From assembly GCF_003284965.1 (NCBI RefSeq), contig NZ_QMEW01000013.1, forward strand, positions 1 through 64,000: 64,000 nucleotides of DNA, written 5' to 3'. Made by a program: the position numbers and the translations under genes. The DNA is from Mycolicibacterium sp. GF69 (GTDB lineage: Bacteria > Actinomycetota > Actinomycetes > Mycobacteriales > Mycobacteriaceae). This document shows positions 34,995 to 43,641 of the stretch, piece by piece. Under the pieces are notes generated by a model, which was not told the origin of the DNA, ran no database searches, and worked only from the letters and a program-made list of their open reading frames with translations. How positions within the stretch are numbered: the stretch's first letter is position 1; each line of letters begins with the position of its first letter.

Positions 34995-36365
34995 ATGGCT
35001 GTCGTGAAAGCAGTGGCAGCCAAACCGCTCGCGGCCGCAGCGATTGCCCAACTCGAGGCCGACGGGGTCGCGACCCTCATCGGTACCGTCGTGAACGCGG
35101 CCGGCCTCATCCTCGCCAAGACCGTTCCGCTGCGGCGGATGGGTGTCTTCGCCGACCCGGGTCTGGGGGCCAGCCCGGTGTGGCACGTCTTCGCGATCGA
35201 CCAGAGCGGCATCGTGTTCGGCGATGCAATCGGAGTGGTTGGCGACCAGCGGATTCGGATCGACCTCGGCGCCCTACGCATCCTCGGTGACGGATTGGCC
35301 TGGGCGCCAGGCAATTTCTTCAACCAGAACGGTGCCGCCGATCCCTACTGTAGCCGCGGGGCACTCGGCCGGATTACGGATCGGTTGTCGGACGCCGGAA
35401 TCAGTACGAGCGTGGGCCACGAGATGGAGTTCGTCCTCGTCGGCCCCGACGGCAGCCGGTTGCCGTCACACCTGTGGGCCCAGTACGGCCTTGCCGGCGT
35501 ACTGGAGTTCGAGGGATTCGTGCGCGACGTCATCAACGCGGCGACGGCATCCGGCCTCGCAATCGAGCAATTCCATCCCGAGTACGGCGCCAACCAGTTC
35601 GAGATCTCGCTGGCCGCGCAGCCACCGGTCGAGGCGGCCGACGCACTGGTGTTGGCGCGGATCATCGTCGGCCGGGTCGCCCGGCGATACGGGATGCGGG
35701 TCAGCCTCTCGCCGGTCCCCTTCGCGGGTGAGGTCGGATCGGGTGCGCATCAACACTTCTCGATGAGACGCGAGGAGACCCCACTCTTCTCCGACAGCGA
35801 CGGGATCAACGGATTGACCCCCGAGGGTGCGTCCGCGGTCGCAGGGTTGCTCACCGGTCTGCCCGAAGCGCAGGGTGTGCTAGCCGGATCTGTCCTGTCC
35901 GGCCAACGCATGCAACCCGGCCACTGGTCCGGCGCCTCGGTCTGCTGGGGCACCGAGAATCGGGAAGCCGCAGTGCGTTTCATCGTCGGCGGTATAAGCA
36001 ACCCGCTCGGCGCCAACGTCGAGGTCAAGGTCGTCGACCCCTCCGCCAATCCGTATCTGGCCACGGCGGCGATCCTCGGACTGGCCCTCGACGGGATCGA
36101 GCGCGGTCTCAAGCTACCGCCGGAGACGACAGTCGACCCGGTGACGCTGACCGATGCTCAACGGAAGCGGTCCGGAATCGTGACGATGGCCGAGAACCAG
36201 GGGGAGGCGGTCGATGCACTCGACCGCTCGGCACTGTTACGGGCGATTCTGGGCGACGCGATCGTCGATTCCGTCGTCGCTGTGCGCCGATACGAGCAGA
36301 AGCACTTCGGCGAACTCAGCGCCGAGGACGTGGCCGACAGGTTCCGGCTGGCCTGGAGCGTGTGA
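34995..36365 (+). CDS. glnA3: Glutamine synthetase-like enzyme (GlnA3 type)
   Basis: 456 residues of the GS catalytic fold. HEMEFVLVGPDG (metal-binding Glu), EQFHPEYGANQFEISLA (Glu ligands), GSGAHQHFSM (the His of the GxxHxHxS loop) and ENREAAVRFI (substrate Arg region) are visible. The N-terminal beta-grasp part is short and divergent, as in gamma-glutamylpolyamine-synthetase-like paralogues rather than true GlnA1. It occupies the place of glnA3 (Rv1878) after the Rv1877-like transporter. The real substrate may be an amine other than ammonia. Confidence 0.87.
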   Translation: MAVVKAVAAKPLAAAAIAQLEADGVATLIGTVVNAAGLILAKTVPLRRMGVFADPGLGASPVWHVFAIDQSGIVFGDAIGVVGDQRIRIDLGALRILGDGLAWAPGNFFNQNGAADPYCSRGALGRITDRLSDAGISTSVGHEMEFVLVGPDGSRLPSHLWAQYGLAGVLEFEGFVRDVINAATASGLAIEQFHPEYGANQFEISLAAQPPVEAADALVLARIIVGRVARRYGMRVSLSPVPFAGEVGSGAHQHFSMRREETPLFSDSDGINGLTPEGASAVAGLLTGLPEAQGVLAGSVLSGQRMQPGHWSGASVCWGTENREAAVRFIVGGISNPLGANVEVKVVDPSANPYLATAAILGLALDGIERGLKLPPETTVDPVTLTDAQRKRSGIVTMAENQGEAVDALDRSALLRAILGDAIVDSVVAVRRYEQKHFGELSAEDVADRFRLAWSV

Positions 36366-36369
36366 GCCT

Positions 36370-36825
36370 TCAGACCAGTCCGGTCGCGTCGAAGACCCAC
36401 GACATGTCGGCATTGGCGAAGTCTTCCATCCAGGTCGGCGGCGCGTTGTTGGCCAGCGCACCCATGTCCCAGTAGTCCTTCCACAAAGTAATCTTGCCGT
36501 CGTCGACGCGATGTACGCTGACGAACTGCAGCACAGCGGATTCGCCTGTGGGCCAATGCCATTCTTCATGATGTTCGTACATGACGTCCGTGCCGTTGTC
36601 GACCATCAGACCGGTGAAGTTCTCGTACGAGGCCAGCGGCTCCAGGCCGATCTTCAGTCTCTTGACGATGTTCTCCGGGCCGCGCGCGGCCGCTGTCGGC
36701 CCGACGGGCATGTCGAGATAGATGCAGTCGTCGGCCAGGTAGGTTTTCAGCTTCTCCCAGTCTCGCGCCGATAGCGCCTTCCACATCCCGAGAACCGTAT
36801 CCTCAACCGACACTGGCCAGCTCAC
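36370..36825 (-). CDS. Limonene-1,2-epoxide hydrolase/SnoaL-like protein
   Basis: 151 residues of cone-shaped alpha+beta barrel (NTF2-like). VLGMWKALSARDWEKLKTYL at the start and FVSVHRVDDGKITLWKDYWD near the end are the characteristic ends of the epoxide-hydrolase branch. Such enzymes open epoxides without a covalent intermediate or act as small isomerases. The gene overlaps the upstream amidohydrolase by 23 bases, so the two form an operon. Confidence 0.8.
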   Translation of the reverse strand: MSWPVSVEDTVLGMWKALSARDWEKLKTYLADDCIYLDMPVGPTAAARGPENIVKRLKIGLEPLASYENFTGLMVDNGTDVMYEHHEEWHWPTGESAVLQFVSVHRVDDGKITLWKDYWDMGALANNAPPTWMEDFANADMSWVFDATGLV

Positions 36826-38590
36826 CTTCCTGTTGTGCGCGCGCGGGCGCCTTGTGCGCAGCGCGCAAGAAGCGCCCCGTTCGCCGGTTACCGACGAGAT
36901 CGGTGGGTTCGCCGTCGAGAAAGACCGCGCGGCCGCCGACGAACACCGCCGAGACCGTGTCGTCGTTGCGGTTCACCATGCGCGACAACCCGCCGTACTG
37001 CTCGACGCGCTCTTCTGCGTAACGATCCAGGGTGTCGTCGAGATGGGTGGGGTCGACGATCACGACATCGGCGCGGTCGCCGAGACGCAGGTGCCCGGCA
37101 TCCAGGCGGTACCAGTCGGCCAGTTCCCCGGTGAGCCGGTGCACCGCGTGTTCGACGGTCATGAACGACTTCCCGGCCTGCGCCGCGGTGTACACGTGAC
37201 GCAGCAGCCGCAAACCCATGTTGTAGAACGCCATGTTGCGCAGATGCGCCCCGGCGTCGGAGAACCCCATCTGGATACCGGAGTCGGCGGCCAGCTTCTT
37301 GAGCACGTCGGGGCGGTGGTTGGAGATCGTGGTGCGCCATCGCAACGCGACACCGTGTTCGAGCACCAGGTCGAGGAATGCATCGACAGGATGCAGACCG
37401 CGGTCCTGACCGATCTGGCCAAACGATCTGCCGACGGCCGAGGCATCCGGACAGGCCACGATCTCGGCGTCGAAGAAGTCGCGTTGCCACACCCGGATGC
37501 CCAGCTTGCTTTCGTATTCCTTGCGGAATTGGCGGCGGTATCGTGCGTCGCGCATCAATTCATTGCGTTCGACCTCGTCGCGCAGATGCAGGGCCGCCGC
37601 ACCGGCACCGAACTCCTCGAAGACGACCAGGTCGATGCCGTCGGCGTAGACCTCGAACGGAACGGGCAGGTGCTGCCAGCGGAAGTTCCCGCCGAGTCTG
37701 TTGACGAACCGGGCCGCCGGACCGAGGGCATGAATGCTGTACGGATTGGATTTCACGTCTGCCGCCGACAGCAAGCTGGTCTTGAGCGGGTTGCGGACGA
37801 CGCCGAGCGACTGCGCCAGCTGCGAGGCCAGGTTGACCGGGTTCTGGATATCCGGGCCGGACTGCAGCACCCGGCCGGCGCGACGCAGCAGCGCCTTCAG
37901 CCGGCGCAGCTCGCGGGGCTTGGCATAGGTCGACGGCAGGGTCCTCGAGCGGCACACGTCGCCATCGATTTTGTCGAAAAGCAGTTGCTGCGAAGACATT
38001 CCGACGAATCCCGCCTCCAGCGCCTCGCTCAGCCAGCGCTCCATCCCGGCCTGCTCGGCTGCGGTGGGGCGCTGATCTTTGCGCGTGGCGCGATCCAGGC
38101 CCATCACCGCCGCGCGCATGTCGGAGTGTCCGATGAACGCCGCGATGTTGGGTCCGAGCGGCCGGGCCTCCAGTGCCCGGATGTACTCCTCGCAGTTCGT
38201 CCAGGTCTTGTGCTCCTCGATCGCGGCGACGACGTGCTCGCGGGGGATGGCCTCTACCCGGCCGAAGATGTCCCCGGCGTCGCTGGCGTCGACGTGCACG
38301 GTCGACAACGAGCAGGAGCCGAGCATCACCGTGGTTACGCCGTGGCGCAAGGACTCGGCCAGGGCGGGCCCGTTGAGCACCTCCACGTCGTAGTGGGTGT
38401 GGATGTCGAGCATGCCCGGTATGACCCACTTGCCGGTGGCGTCGATGACCTGTGCGCAATCGGTGGCGTCGAGCTCATCCGGGCTGACCGCCACGATGCG
38501 GCCATCGCGAATACCGATATTGCGCACTGCCGACGGGGCGCCGGTGCCGTCGAACCAGCGGCCGTTGCAGATGATCGTGTCGAAGCTCAC
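36803..38590 (-). CDS. Amidohydrolase, N-acyl-D-amino-acid deacylase-like
   Basis: 595 residues. DTIICNGRWFDGTGAPS and GKWVIPGMLDIHTHYDVEVL show the D-aminoacylase/dihydroorotase-type start with the metal-binding HxH. FIGHSDMR carries a further His, GFSDAGAHLRN the conserved Asp, and DAGHLRLGDRADVVIVD the closing strand. Members hydrolyse cyclic or acyl amides with a Zn site. GTG 38590 gives the family start; the open frame upstream to 38818 is not conserved. It is transcribed with the epoxide-hydrolase-like gene. Substrate unknown. Confidence 0.85.
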   Translation of the reverse strand: MSFDTIICNGRWFDGTGAPSAVRNIGIRDGRIVAVSPDELDATDCAQVIDATGKWVIPGMLDIHTHYDVEVLNGPALAESLRHGVTTVMLGSCSLSTVHVDASDAGDIFGRVEAIPREHVVAAIEEHKTWTNCEEYIRALEARPLGPNIAAFIGHSDMRAAVMGLDRATRKDQRPTAAEQAGMERWLSEALEAGFVGMSSQQLLFDKIDGDVCRSRTLPSTYAKPRELRRLKALLRRAGRVLQSGPDIQNPVNLASQLAQSLGVVRNPLKTSLLSAADVKSNPYSIHALGPAARFVNRLGGNFRWQHLPVPFEVYADGIDLVVFEEFGAGAAALHLRDEVERNELMRDARYRRQFRKEYESKLGIRVWQRDFFDAEIVACPDASAVGRSFGQIGQDRGLHPVDAFLDLVLEHGVALRWRTTISNHRPDVLKKLAADSGIQMGFSDAGAHLRNMAFYNMGLRLLRHVYTAAQAGKSFMTVEHAVHRLTGELADWYRLDAGHLRLGDRADVVIVDPTHLDDTLDRYAEERVEQYGGLSRMVNRNDDTVSAVFVGGRAVFLDGEPTDLVGNRRTGRFLRAAHKAPARAQQEGELASVG

Positions 38591-38853
38591 CCCGCCATAG
38601 AACAGTTCGCAGATTGCCGTGTCAATGTAAACCGTGAACAGATTGCAGATTTTGTCTACTTTCCGGCTTGACGTGGGCTTATTCGGCGCACCGATGCCAC
38701 CGTCACCTTTTCGCGAGCGACCGCATTTCTCCGTCGCGAGAAGCGGCGTGTCGCGAGACGGACACGGTCGCTCGGCGAAGTTCGGTCTGGCCGAGCGCGG
38801 CGGTTCGTGGGCAAACACGCACTCTCGCGCAAACGCTGGCTTACGATCCGGGG

Positions 38854-39264
38854 ATGACCAGGTCGCTGATGGTCGCGTTCTTCGCCGTCGCGTTGAGTTG
38901 CCTCTCGCTCACCGCCTCGGCGAGTGCCGACCCGAACACCGCCCCCGGCGACCAGCCATGCAACTTCACCCTCTCGACACCGCACGTCGTCCAGGTATCG
39001 GGCACTGACATGGTGTCCGTCACGATGGCCCCGGCGGCCTGCGACGGCGGCACCCCTTACCAGTCGATCGCCTGCATTCAGGTGCAGGGCAGCCCGGGGC
39101 CCGGGCGGTGCACGCAGAACAACGGCCCGCTGATGGCTCGGGTGTACTACTCGCCGTACCAGCCCGGTACGACGTACGTCGCGACCGGCAAGGGTTGTGC
39201 GTCGAAGGGCAATCCGCCACAGCCCTTCTGCGCGCCGACGGGACCGCTCACTGCGACGCTCTAG
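38854..39264 (+). CDS. Small secreted protein, unknown function
   Basis: 136 residues. MTRSLMVAFFAVALSCLSLT followed by ASASADPNT is a Sec signal peptide cleaved after ASA. The mature part has six cysteines (PCNFT, AACDGG, IACIQ, GRCTQ, KGCASK, FCAPT) and Pro/Gly-rich loops, so it is probably disulfide-stabilised outside the cell. No family function recognised. It stands alone between the divergent amidohydrolase gene and a coiled-coil protein gene. Confidence 0.75.
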   Translation: MTRSLMVAFFAVALSCLSLTASASADPNTAPGDQPCNFTLSTPHVVQVSGTDMVSVTMAPAACDGGTPYQSIACIQVQGSPGPGRCTQNNGPLMARVYYSPYQPGTTYVATGKGCASKGNPPQPFCAPTGPLTATL

Positions 39265-39389
39265 CGGTCGCGACTCCTTCTGAACAGGCCTCCGTTTAGG
39301 CAGGCCGAGGCCCGGGCACCCGCAGAATTAGCAGGTTCGTCAATGCGGTTGACCTCGGCGAGCCGGCCTGACCCGTAGAAGGAGCCGAC

Positions 39390-39848
39390 ATGGACAGCAA
39401 CGTCATCGTGTGGATCATCGTCGCCGTCGCGCTGATCGCCGCCATCGTTCTGGTCGCGTTCGTGGCACGTAATGCGCGCACCAAGCGCCGCCATCAGGAG
39501 GCCGAGCGGCTACGCACGGAAGTCGATGAGAAGTCGCAGCATGTCGACAAGCGAGAAGCCGTCGCCCAGGAAACCGAGGCGCGGGCCCGCGCGGCGCAGG
39601 CCGAGGCGGAGGCGAAAGCCGCCGAGGCCACCCGGTTGCAGGACGCGGCGAGCACACACCGTAGCGCGGTGGACACCAAGCGCTCCGAACTCGACGAACA
39701 ACGCGCCCGCGCCGACGCCCTGGACCCGAAGACCAGATCGTCGGATGCTTCGCCGGCTGATCGATCGCCTGCGAACGCGGACGGCGTGCCGGCGGACCAC
39801 ACCGACCGCACCGATCACACCCGGTCACCGCAGCAGCCCCGTTCGTGA
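39390..39848 (+). CDS. Single-helix membrane protein with a coiled coil
   Basis: 152 residues. An N-terminal helix (VIVWIIVAVALIAAIVLVAF) is followed by basic residues (ARNARTKRRHQ) and a long charged Ala/Glu-rich coiled coil (about 35-110), then a low-complexity Asp/Pro/Thr tail. The orientation should be tail in the cytoplasm. AGAAGGAG precedes ATG 39390. Its stop overlaps the HAD gene start (GTGA), so the two are coupled. Function unknown. Confidence 0.78.
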   Translation: MDSNVIVWIIVAVALIAAIVLVAFVARNARTKRRHQEAERLRTEVDEKSQHVDKREAVAQETEARARAAQAEAEAKAAEATRLQDAASTHRSAVDTKRSELDEQRARADALDPKTRSSDASPADRSPANADGVPADHTDRTDHTRSPQQPRS

Positions 39849-40543
39849 CCGATCGAGCCGAGACCACGTCGGCGGTCCTGTTCGACATCGACGGCACGCT
39901 GGTCGACTCGAACTATTTGCACGTGCACGCGTGGTATCGCGCATTCGACGATGTCGGGCATCCTGTCGAGGCCTGGCGCATCCACCGTTCGATCGGCATG
40001 GACGGTACGACGTTGGTCAAGACCCTGGCCGTGGACGCCGACGCGGACGCGCGCGAGCAGGCCAAGGATCTGCATTCGCGCTACTACAAGGAGTTGGCAC
40101 CGCTGCTCAAACGGTTGCCGGGCGCACGCGAACTTCTCGAGGCCGTGCACAAGCTCGACGTCCAAGTCGTCCTGGCGACCTCGGCGCCGCAGGACGAACT
40201 GTCGATCCTTCGCGAGGTGCTCGACAGCGACCACCTGGTATCGGCGTTGACTTCCGCCGATGATGTGGACACCGCCAAACCGCAGCCAGACATCATCGAG
40301 ATCGCGCTCGAGCGCGCCGGTGTGACGCCCTCGCACGCCGTTTTCGTCGGTGACTCGGTGTGGGATGTCGAGGCCTGTGAACGCGCGGGTGTGGGCAGCA
40401 TCGCGGTGCTGACCGGAGGAGTTTCCCGAGGCGAGCTGGAAAAAGCCGGCGCACAACGCGTTTTCGAGCACCCGCTCGAACTCTGCCAGCACCTGGACGA
40501 CACGTCGATCGCCGCACTGGCCAATATCGTCGGCGCGCGTTGA
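39845..40543 (+). CDS. HAD family phosphatase (phosphoglycolate-phosphatase-like)
   Basis: 232 residues. Motif I is VLFDIDGTLVDSNYLHVHAW (nucleophile Asp and general-acid Asp), motif II is VVLATSAPQDEL, motif III includes KPQPD and motif IV is VFVGDSVWDVEACERAG. A helical cap of subtype C1 lies between motifs I and II. It dephosphorylates a small phosphate ester in the cytosol; the substrate is not evident. GTG 39845 overlaps the preceding stop. Confidence 0.88.
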   Translation: MTDRAETTSAVLFDIDGTLVDSNYLHVHAWYRAFDDVGHPVEAWRIHRSIGMDGTTLVKTLAVDADADAREQAKDLHSRYYKELAPLLKRLPGARELLEAVHKLDVQVVLATSAPQDELSILREVLDSDHLVSALTSADDVDTAKPQPDIIEIALERAGVTPSHAVFVGDSVWDVEACERAGVGSIAVLTGGVSRGELEKAGAQRVFEHPLELCQHLDDTSIAALANIVGAR

Positions 40544-40556
40544 GCCGGTCCGCCCG

Positions 40557-41657
40557 TCAGCGCGGGAGCGCGTACCGCAGGACCGCCGCGACGCCGTCTG
40601 CCGGCGCGATGCGCTCGTCGGTGCGGATCAACGCCGCGCCGGTCATGATCGCCGCCATCGGCAACGCCTCATCTGCCCGCAGCGTCTGACTGGGCGCCGC
40701 GCCGAGTTCGGACAACACGTTGGCGTTCGGCGCGATGGTGGCCAGATCGTCGCCGGCCACGACCGTCGCATCGCCGACCTCACCGATGATCAGGGTCTCG
40801 ACCGCACCCGCTCGCAGTGCAGCGGTGACCCCGCCGAGGCCTTCGGTCGCCATGCCCTCGGCCCGACCGACTTCGGCGGTGAACCGCTGTGCGGCGTCAT
40901 CTATGGCGTTCACTCGGCGGCGCGCAAACTCCTGGTCGATCGCGGCCTGCAGGTCCGCGTCGTCGAAACCGCTGTGGCGCGCCCCGACTTTCACGTCGAC
41001 TATCAGGGATCCGACTCGCTCTGGCAGTTCTGCGGCCAGGCTGGTACGCGACTGCACTTCGCCCACCACGAACACGACCTCTGGCCCGGCATCGTCGACC
41101 AGAGTCGTCAACCGGTTCGCGACCGCGCGGATGTTCTGTTGCCGCGCTTCCTCACTCGTGCGCTGCGGATCGCCGTAGCCCGGCGTCTCGGCCCCGGACG
41201 CCTTGTGGACCGGGTACGCGTCACCGTCGACCGTGTCCGAGACCGCCGTACCGTCGCGGTAAAACGTGAGGTCCCCGCCTTCGTGATCCACGATCACCAC
41301 CGCGTACGCCGGCCGGTTCAGGCCGTGTTCGACGACCGGGACGATGTAGGGCAGCGCTGAAACCCGGACGACGGGGCCGACGGGCCGGATGAGATGTTCG
41401 TTGACCAGCACGCCGTCCGGGCTCGCGACCACCGCGCGGCCGCTGGGACCCACCGGGGGAGTCGCATCCGCGACGGCTTGCTCGATGCTCTGCGTCACGG
41501 CCGGATCAGCGCCCTGCTCCTCGAGTTGCTCACGCAGCGCGCGCCATTTCAGCTCCAGCTGGGCGGCCGCGTCCGCCGTATTGTGCGAATCGTCAAAGTA
41601 CACCGATGCGTAGGGGCCGTTGGCGGTCAGCAGTGTGCGAAAGTTTTCGGATTGCAT
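40557..41657 (-). CDS. Rv2629-like (bacterial eRF1/Vms1-type) protein
   Basis: 366 residues. MQSENFRTLLTANGPYASVY and FDDSHNTADA open the protein, RGRALIA-type and PVHKASG motifs follow, and the end (TLIIGEVGDATVV, RADEALPMAAIMTGAALIRT, VAAVLRYA) matches Rv2629, a member of the bacterial archaeo-eukaryotic release factor families (baeRF). Related proteins are thought to act at ribosomes, but the role of this group is unproven. Rv2629 belongs to the DosR dormancy regulon in M. tuberculosis; no DosR-type box is seen upstream here. Confidence 0.8.
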   Translation of the reverse strand: MQSENFRTLLTANGPYASVYFDDSHNTADAAAQLELKWRALREQLEEQGADPAVTQSIEQAVADATPPVGPSGRAVVASPDGVLVNEHLIRPVGPVVRVSALPYIVPVVEHGLNRPAYAVVIVDHEGGDLTFYRDGTAVSDTVDGDAYPVHKASGAETPGYGDPQRTSEEARQQNIRAVANRLTTLVDDAGPEVVFVVGEVQSRTSLAAELPERVGSLIVDVKVGARHSGFDDADLQAAIDQEFARRRVNAIDDAAQRFTAEVGRAEGMATEGLGGVTAALRAGAVETLIIGEVGDATVVAGDDLATIAPNANVLSELGAAPSQTLRADEALPMAAIMTGAALIRTDERIAPADGVAAVLRYALPR

Positions 41658-41712
41658 GACCGTTGGTTACCCGCCGAGCAGCCGACGACACCGGCGATCC
41701 GCGGCTGCCAAC

Positions 41713-43023
41713 TCAGCGTGGCGGCGTCCAAGACACCGGTAAGCGCTTGATCCCGTGGATGAACGGAGACAGCAACCGGGCCGGCTCCGCCGTCGCGGCG
41801 ATGTCGGGTATTTGCCGGTGCAACTCCTCGAACACGACGCTGATCTCGCGTCGGGCCAGGTTCGCGCCCAGGCAGAAATGCGCGCCACCTCCGCCGAACC
41901 CGGCATGCGGGTTCGGGGTGCGTCCGACGTCGAACCTCCACGGATCGGCGAACTTGTCCTCGTCGCGGTTCGCCGAGCAGTACCACAGTGTGGCCTTGTC
42001 ACCCGCTGCCATCTTGACGCCGCTGAGTTCGCAGTCTTCGGTGAGGGTGCGACGCATGTAGTTCACCGGGAACGCCCACCGGACGATCTCCTCGACAGCG
42101 GTGGGGGCGAGGGCCTCGTAGTCGGCCCACCACCGGGCACGCTCTTCCGGATACCGGGTGAGCGCCAACACGCCGTGACTGATCGCATTGCGGGTGGTCT
42201 CGTTGCCCGCCACCACCAGCAGGATAAAAAACGACGCGATCTCGGCCGACGTCAACCGTTCTCCGTCGACCTCCGCTTCCACCAGGGCCGTCGTCAGATC
42301 CTCGTGCGGGTGTGCGCGACGATCGTCGGCGTGGGCGGTCGCATAGGCGCCGATGTCCATCGCGACCTTGACGAACTCCTCGTAGTCCTGGGCGATGTCT
42401 TTGTCGCCGAAGCCCAGAATCACGTTGGTCCAGTGGAAGATCTGCTGGTGGTCTTCCTCCGGGATGCCCATCATGTCGCAGATCACCTGCAGCGGCAGTG
42501 GACCGGCTAGTTCGTTGACGACTTCGCCCTGGCCGTCGGGATGCTCGGCGATCATTTTCTCGACGAGCCGGCGGGCACGGTCGCGCACCGACGCCTCGGT
42601 GCGCGCAACGACCCTCGGGGTGAACGCCCGGCTGACGATGTTGCGCAGCCGCAGATGCCGTGGATCGTCCATCACGATCATCGACCCGAAATACTCCGAC
42701 ACCTCCGGGTTCCCGTCGTTGATGACGATGCTCGGACTGGAGCTGAAGATGTGCGGATGACGACTGGCGAACCACACGTCGTCGAAACGGGTGATCGCCC
42801 AGTGACCGGAGCCCTCCTCGACGCCGGGTGTCTCCAGCGGGAGATGGAACGACACCGGCGCTTCGCGGCGCAGCGTGGCGAAGGCGCCGTCGCGAAAGTC
42901 GTCGGGCTGCACCCAGAACTTCCACGAGCCGAGATCGACCTCGGACAGCGGCACCTCGGGCGGTGGCGCGCCGTTGACCCGGACGAGGTCGGCTTCAAGG
43001 GTGCGCGGTGTCGCGGTGTCCAC
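41713..43023 (-). CDS. Cytochrome P450
   Basis: 436 residues. The I helix is LLVVAGNETTRNAISHGV, the K helix ExxR lies in AVEEIVRWAFPV, and the haem ligand Cys384 is in GGGGAHFCLGANLARREI. FGSMIVMDDPRHLRLRNIV and FTPRVVARTEASVR are typical of the mycobacterial CYP125/CYP124/CYP142-related group, many of which oxidise sterols or branched lipids. Subfamily not determined. GTG 43023 is chosen because the longer frame overlaps the SnoaL gene 44 bases upstream, with which it likely forms an operon. Confidence 0.9.
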   Translation of the reverse strand: MDTATPRTLEADLVRVNGAPPPEVPLSEVDLGSWKFWVQPDDFRDGAFATLRREAPVSFHLPLETPGVEEGSGHWAITRFDDVWFASRHPHIFSSSPSIVINDGNPEVSEYFGSMIVMDDPRHLRLRNIVSRAFTPRVVARTEASVRDRARRLVEKMIAEHPDGQGEVVNELAGPLPLQVICDMMGIPEEDHQQIFHWTNVILGFGDKDIAQDYEEFVKVAMDIGAYATAHADDRRAHPHEDLTTALVEAEVDGERLTSAEIASFFILLVVAGNETTRNAISHGVLALTRYPEERARWWADYEALAPTAVEEIVRWAFPVNYMRRTLTEDCELSGVKMAAGDKATLWYCSANRDEDKFADPWRFDVGRTPNPHAGFGGGGAHFCLGANLARREISVVFEELHRQIPDIAATAEPARLLSPFIHGIKRLPVSWTPPR

Positions 43024-43067
43024 TCTGCGAGCGTAAGCCGCGGATCCGCCGACAGAAGCCAATTTGG

Positions 43068-43571
43068 TTACGACAACTGCCAGTTCATGTTCTTGGCGAA
43101 CGCGCGGGCGTCGTCGGAAACGGTGCCGAGTTCGTGGCAGCGCTGGATGTAGGCCTGCACCATCACCAGGAAGTTCATCGGGTTGTAGGCGTCTTCCTCG
43201 TAGCTCCACTTGCCGTCACCGGCGTACCTGAGCACGGTGATGACCGGTGTGCCGTGCACGCTGCCGTCGCCGGGATCCTTCATCGTGTTGACGTTGCGGC
43301 TTATGACCCAACCCTTGTCGACGTCGATCGAGTACCACTCGACCGGATAGAACGGCATCTCGCTGCCCGGGAACGTGTTCATCGTCGAGACGATCCAGTC
43401 GCGAATCGCCTCGCGGCCGGACATGTCGCCGAGTGCATGTTCGACGTAGGTCGCGTCTTCGGTGAACAGATCGGCGTAACTCGACCAGTTCCACGTCTCA
43501 CCGATGTCGACGACCACGTTCTGGTAAGCGCGGAATGCGTCGTCGATCTCCGCATGTGACCACTGACCCAT
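43068..43571 (-). CDS. SnoaL-like/nuclear transport factor 2 fold protein
   Basis: 167 residues starting MGQWSHAEIDDAFRAYQNVV. The NTF2-like fold is seen in WSSYADLFTEDATYVEHALG and MSGREAIRDWIVSTMNTFPG, with the usual late WSYEEDAYNP. Such proteins are small cyclases, hydratases or isomerases. ATG 43571 has GAGGGAG upstream; the frame is open to 43616. The P450 gene follows directly, so it may act on the P450 product or substrate. Confidence 0.8.
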   Translation of the reverse strand: MGQWSHAEIDDAFRAYQNVVVDIGETWNWSSYADLFTEDATYVEHALGDMSGREAIRDWIVSTMNTFPGSEMPFYPVEWYSIDVDKGWVISRNVNTMKDPGDGSVHGTPVITVLRYAGDGKWSYEEDAYNPMNFLVMVQAYIQRCHELGTVSDDARAFAKNMNWQLS

Positions 43572-43641
43572 CGCAGGCTCCCTCGGCTCGACGCGCAACT
43601 GGCACCGTTCTACCAAAGGCGCCCGCGCCGCCGAGGTGGAT

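Noticed and set aside
41658-41712. Search for a DosR dormancy box upstream of the Rv2629-like gene
   Set aside because: No sequence close to the DosR palindrome is present, so dormancy control is not supported here.
43572-43641. TAGAACGGTGCCAGTT upstream of the SnoaL/P450 genes as a third KstR box
   Set aside because: Only the left half (TnnAAC) fits; the right half GTTnnA is not at the required spacing.
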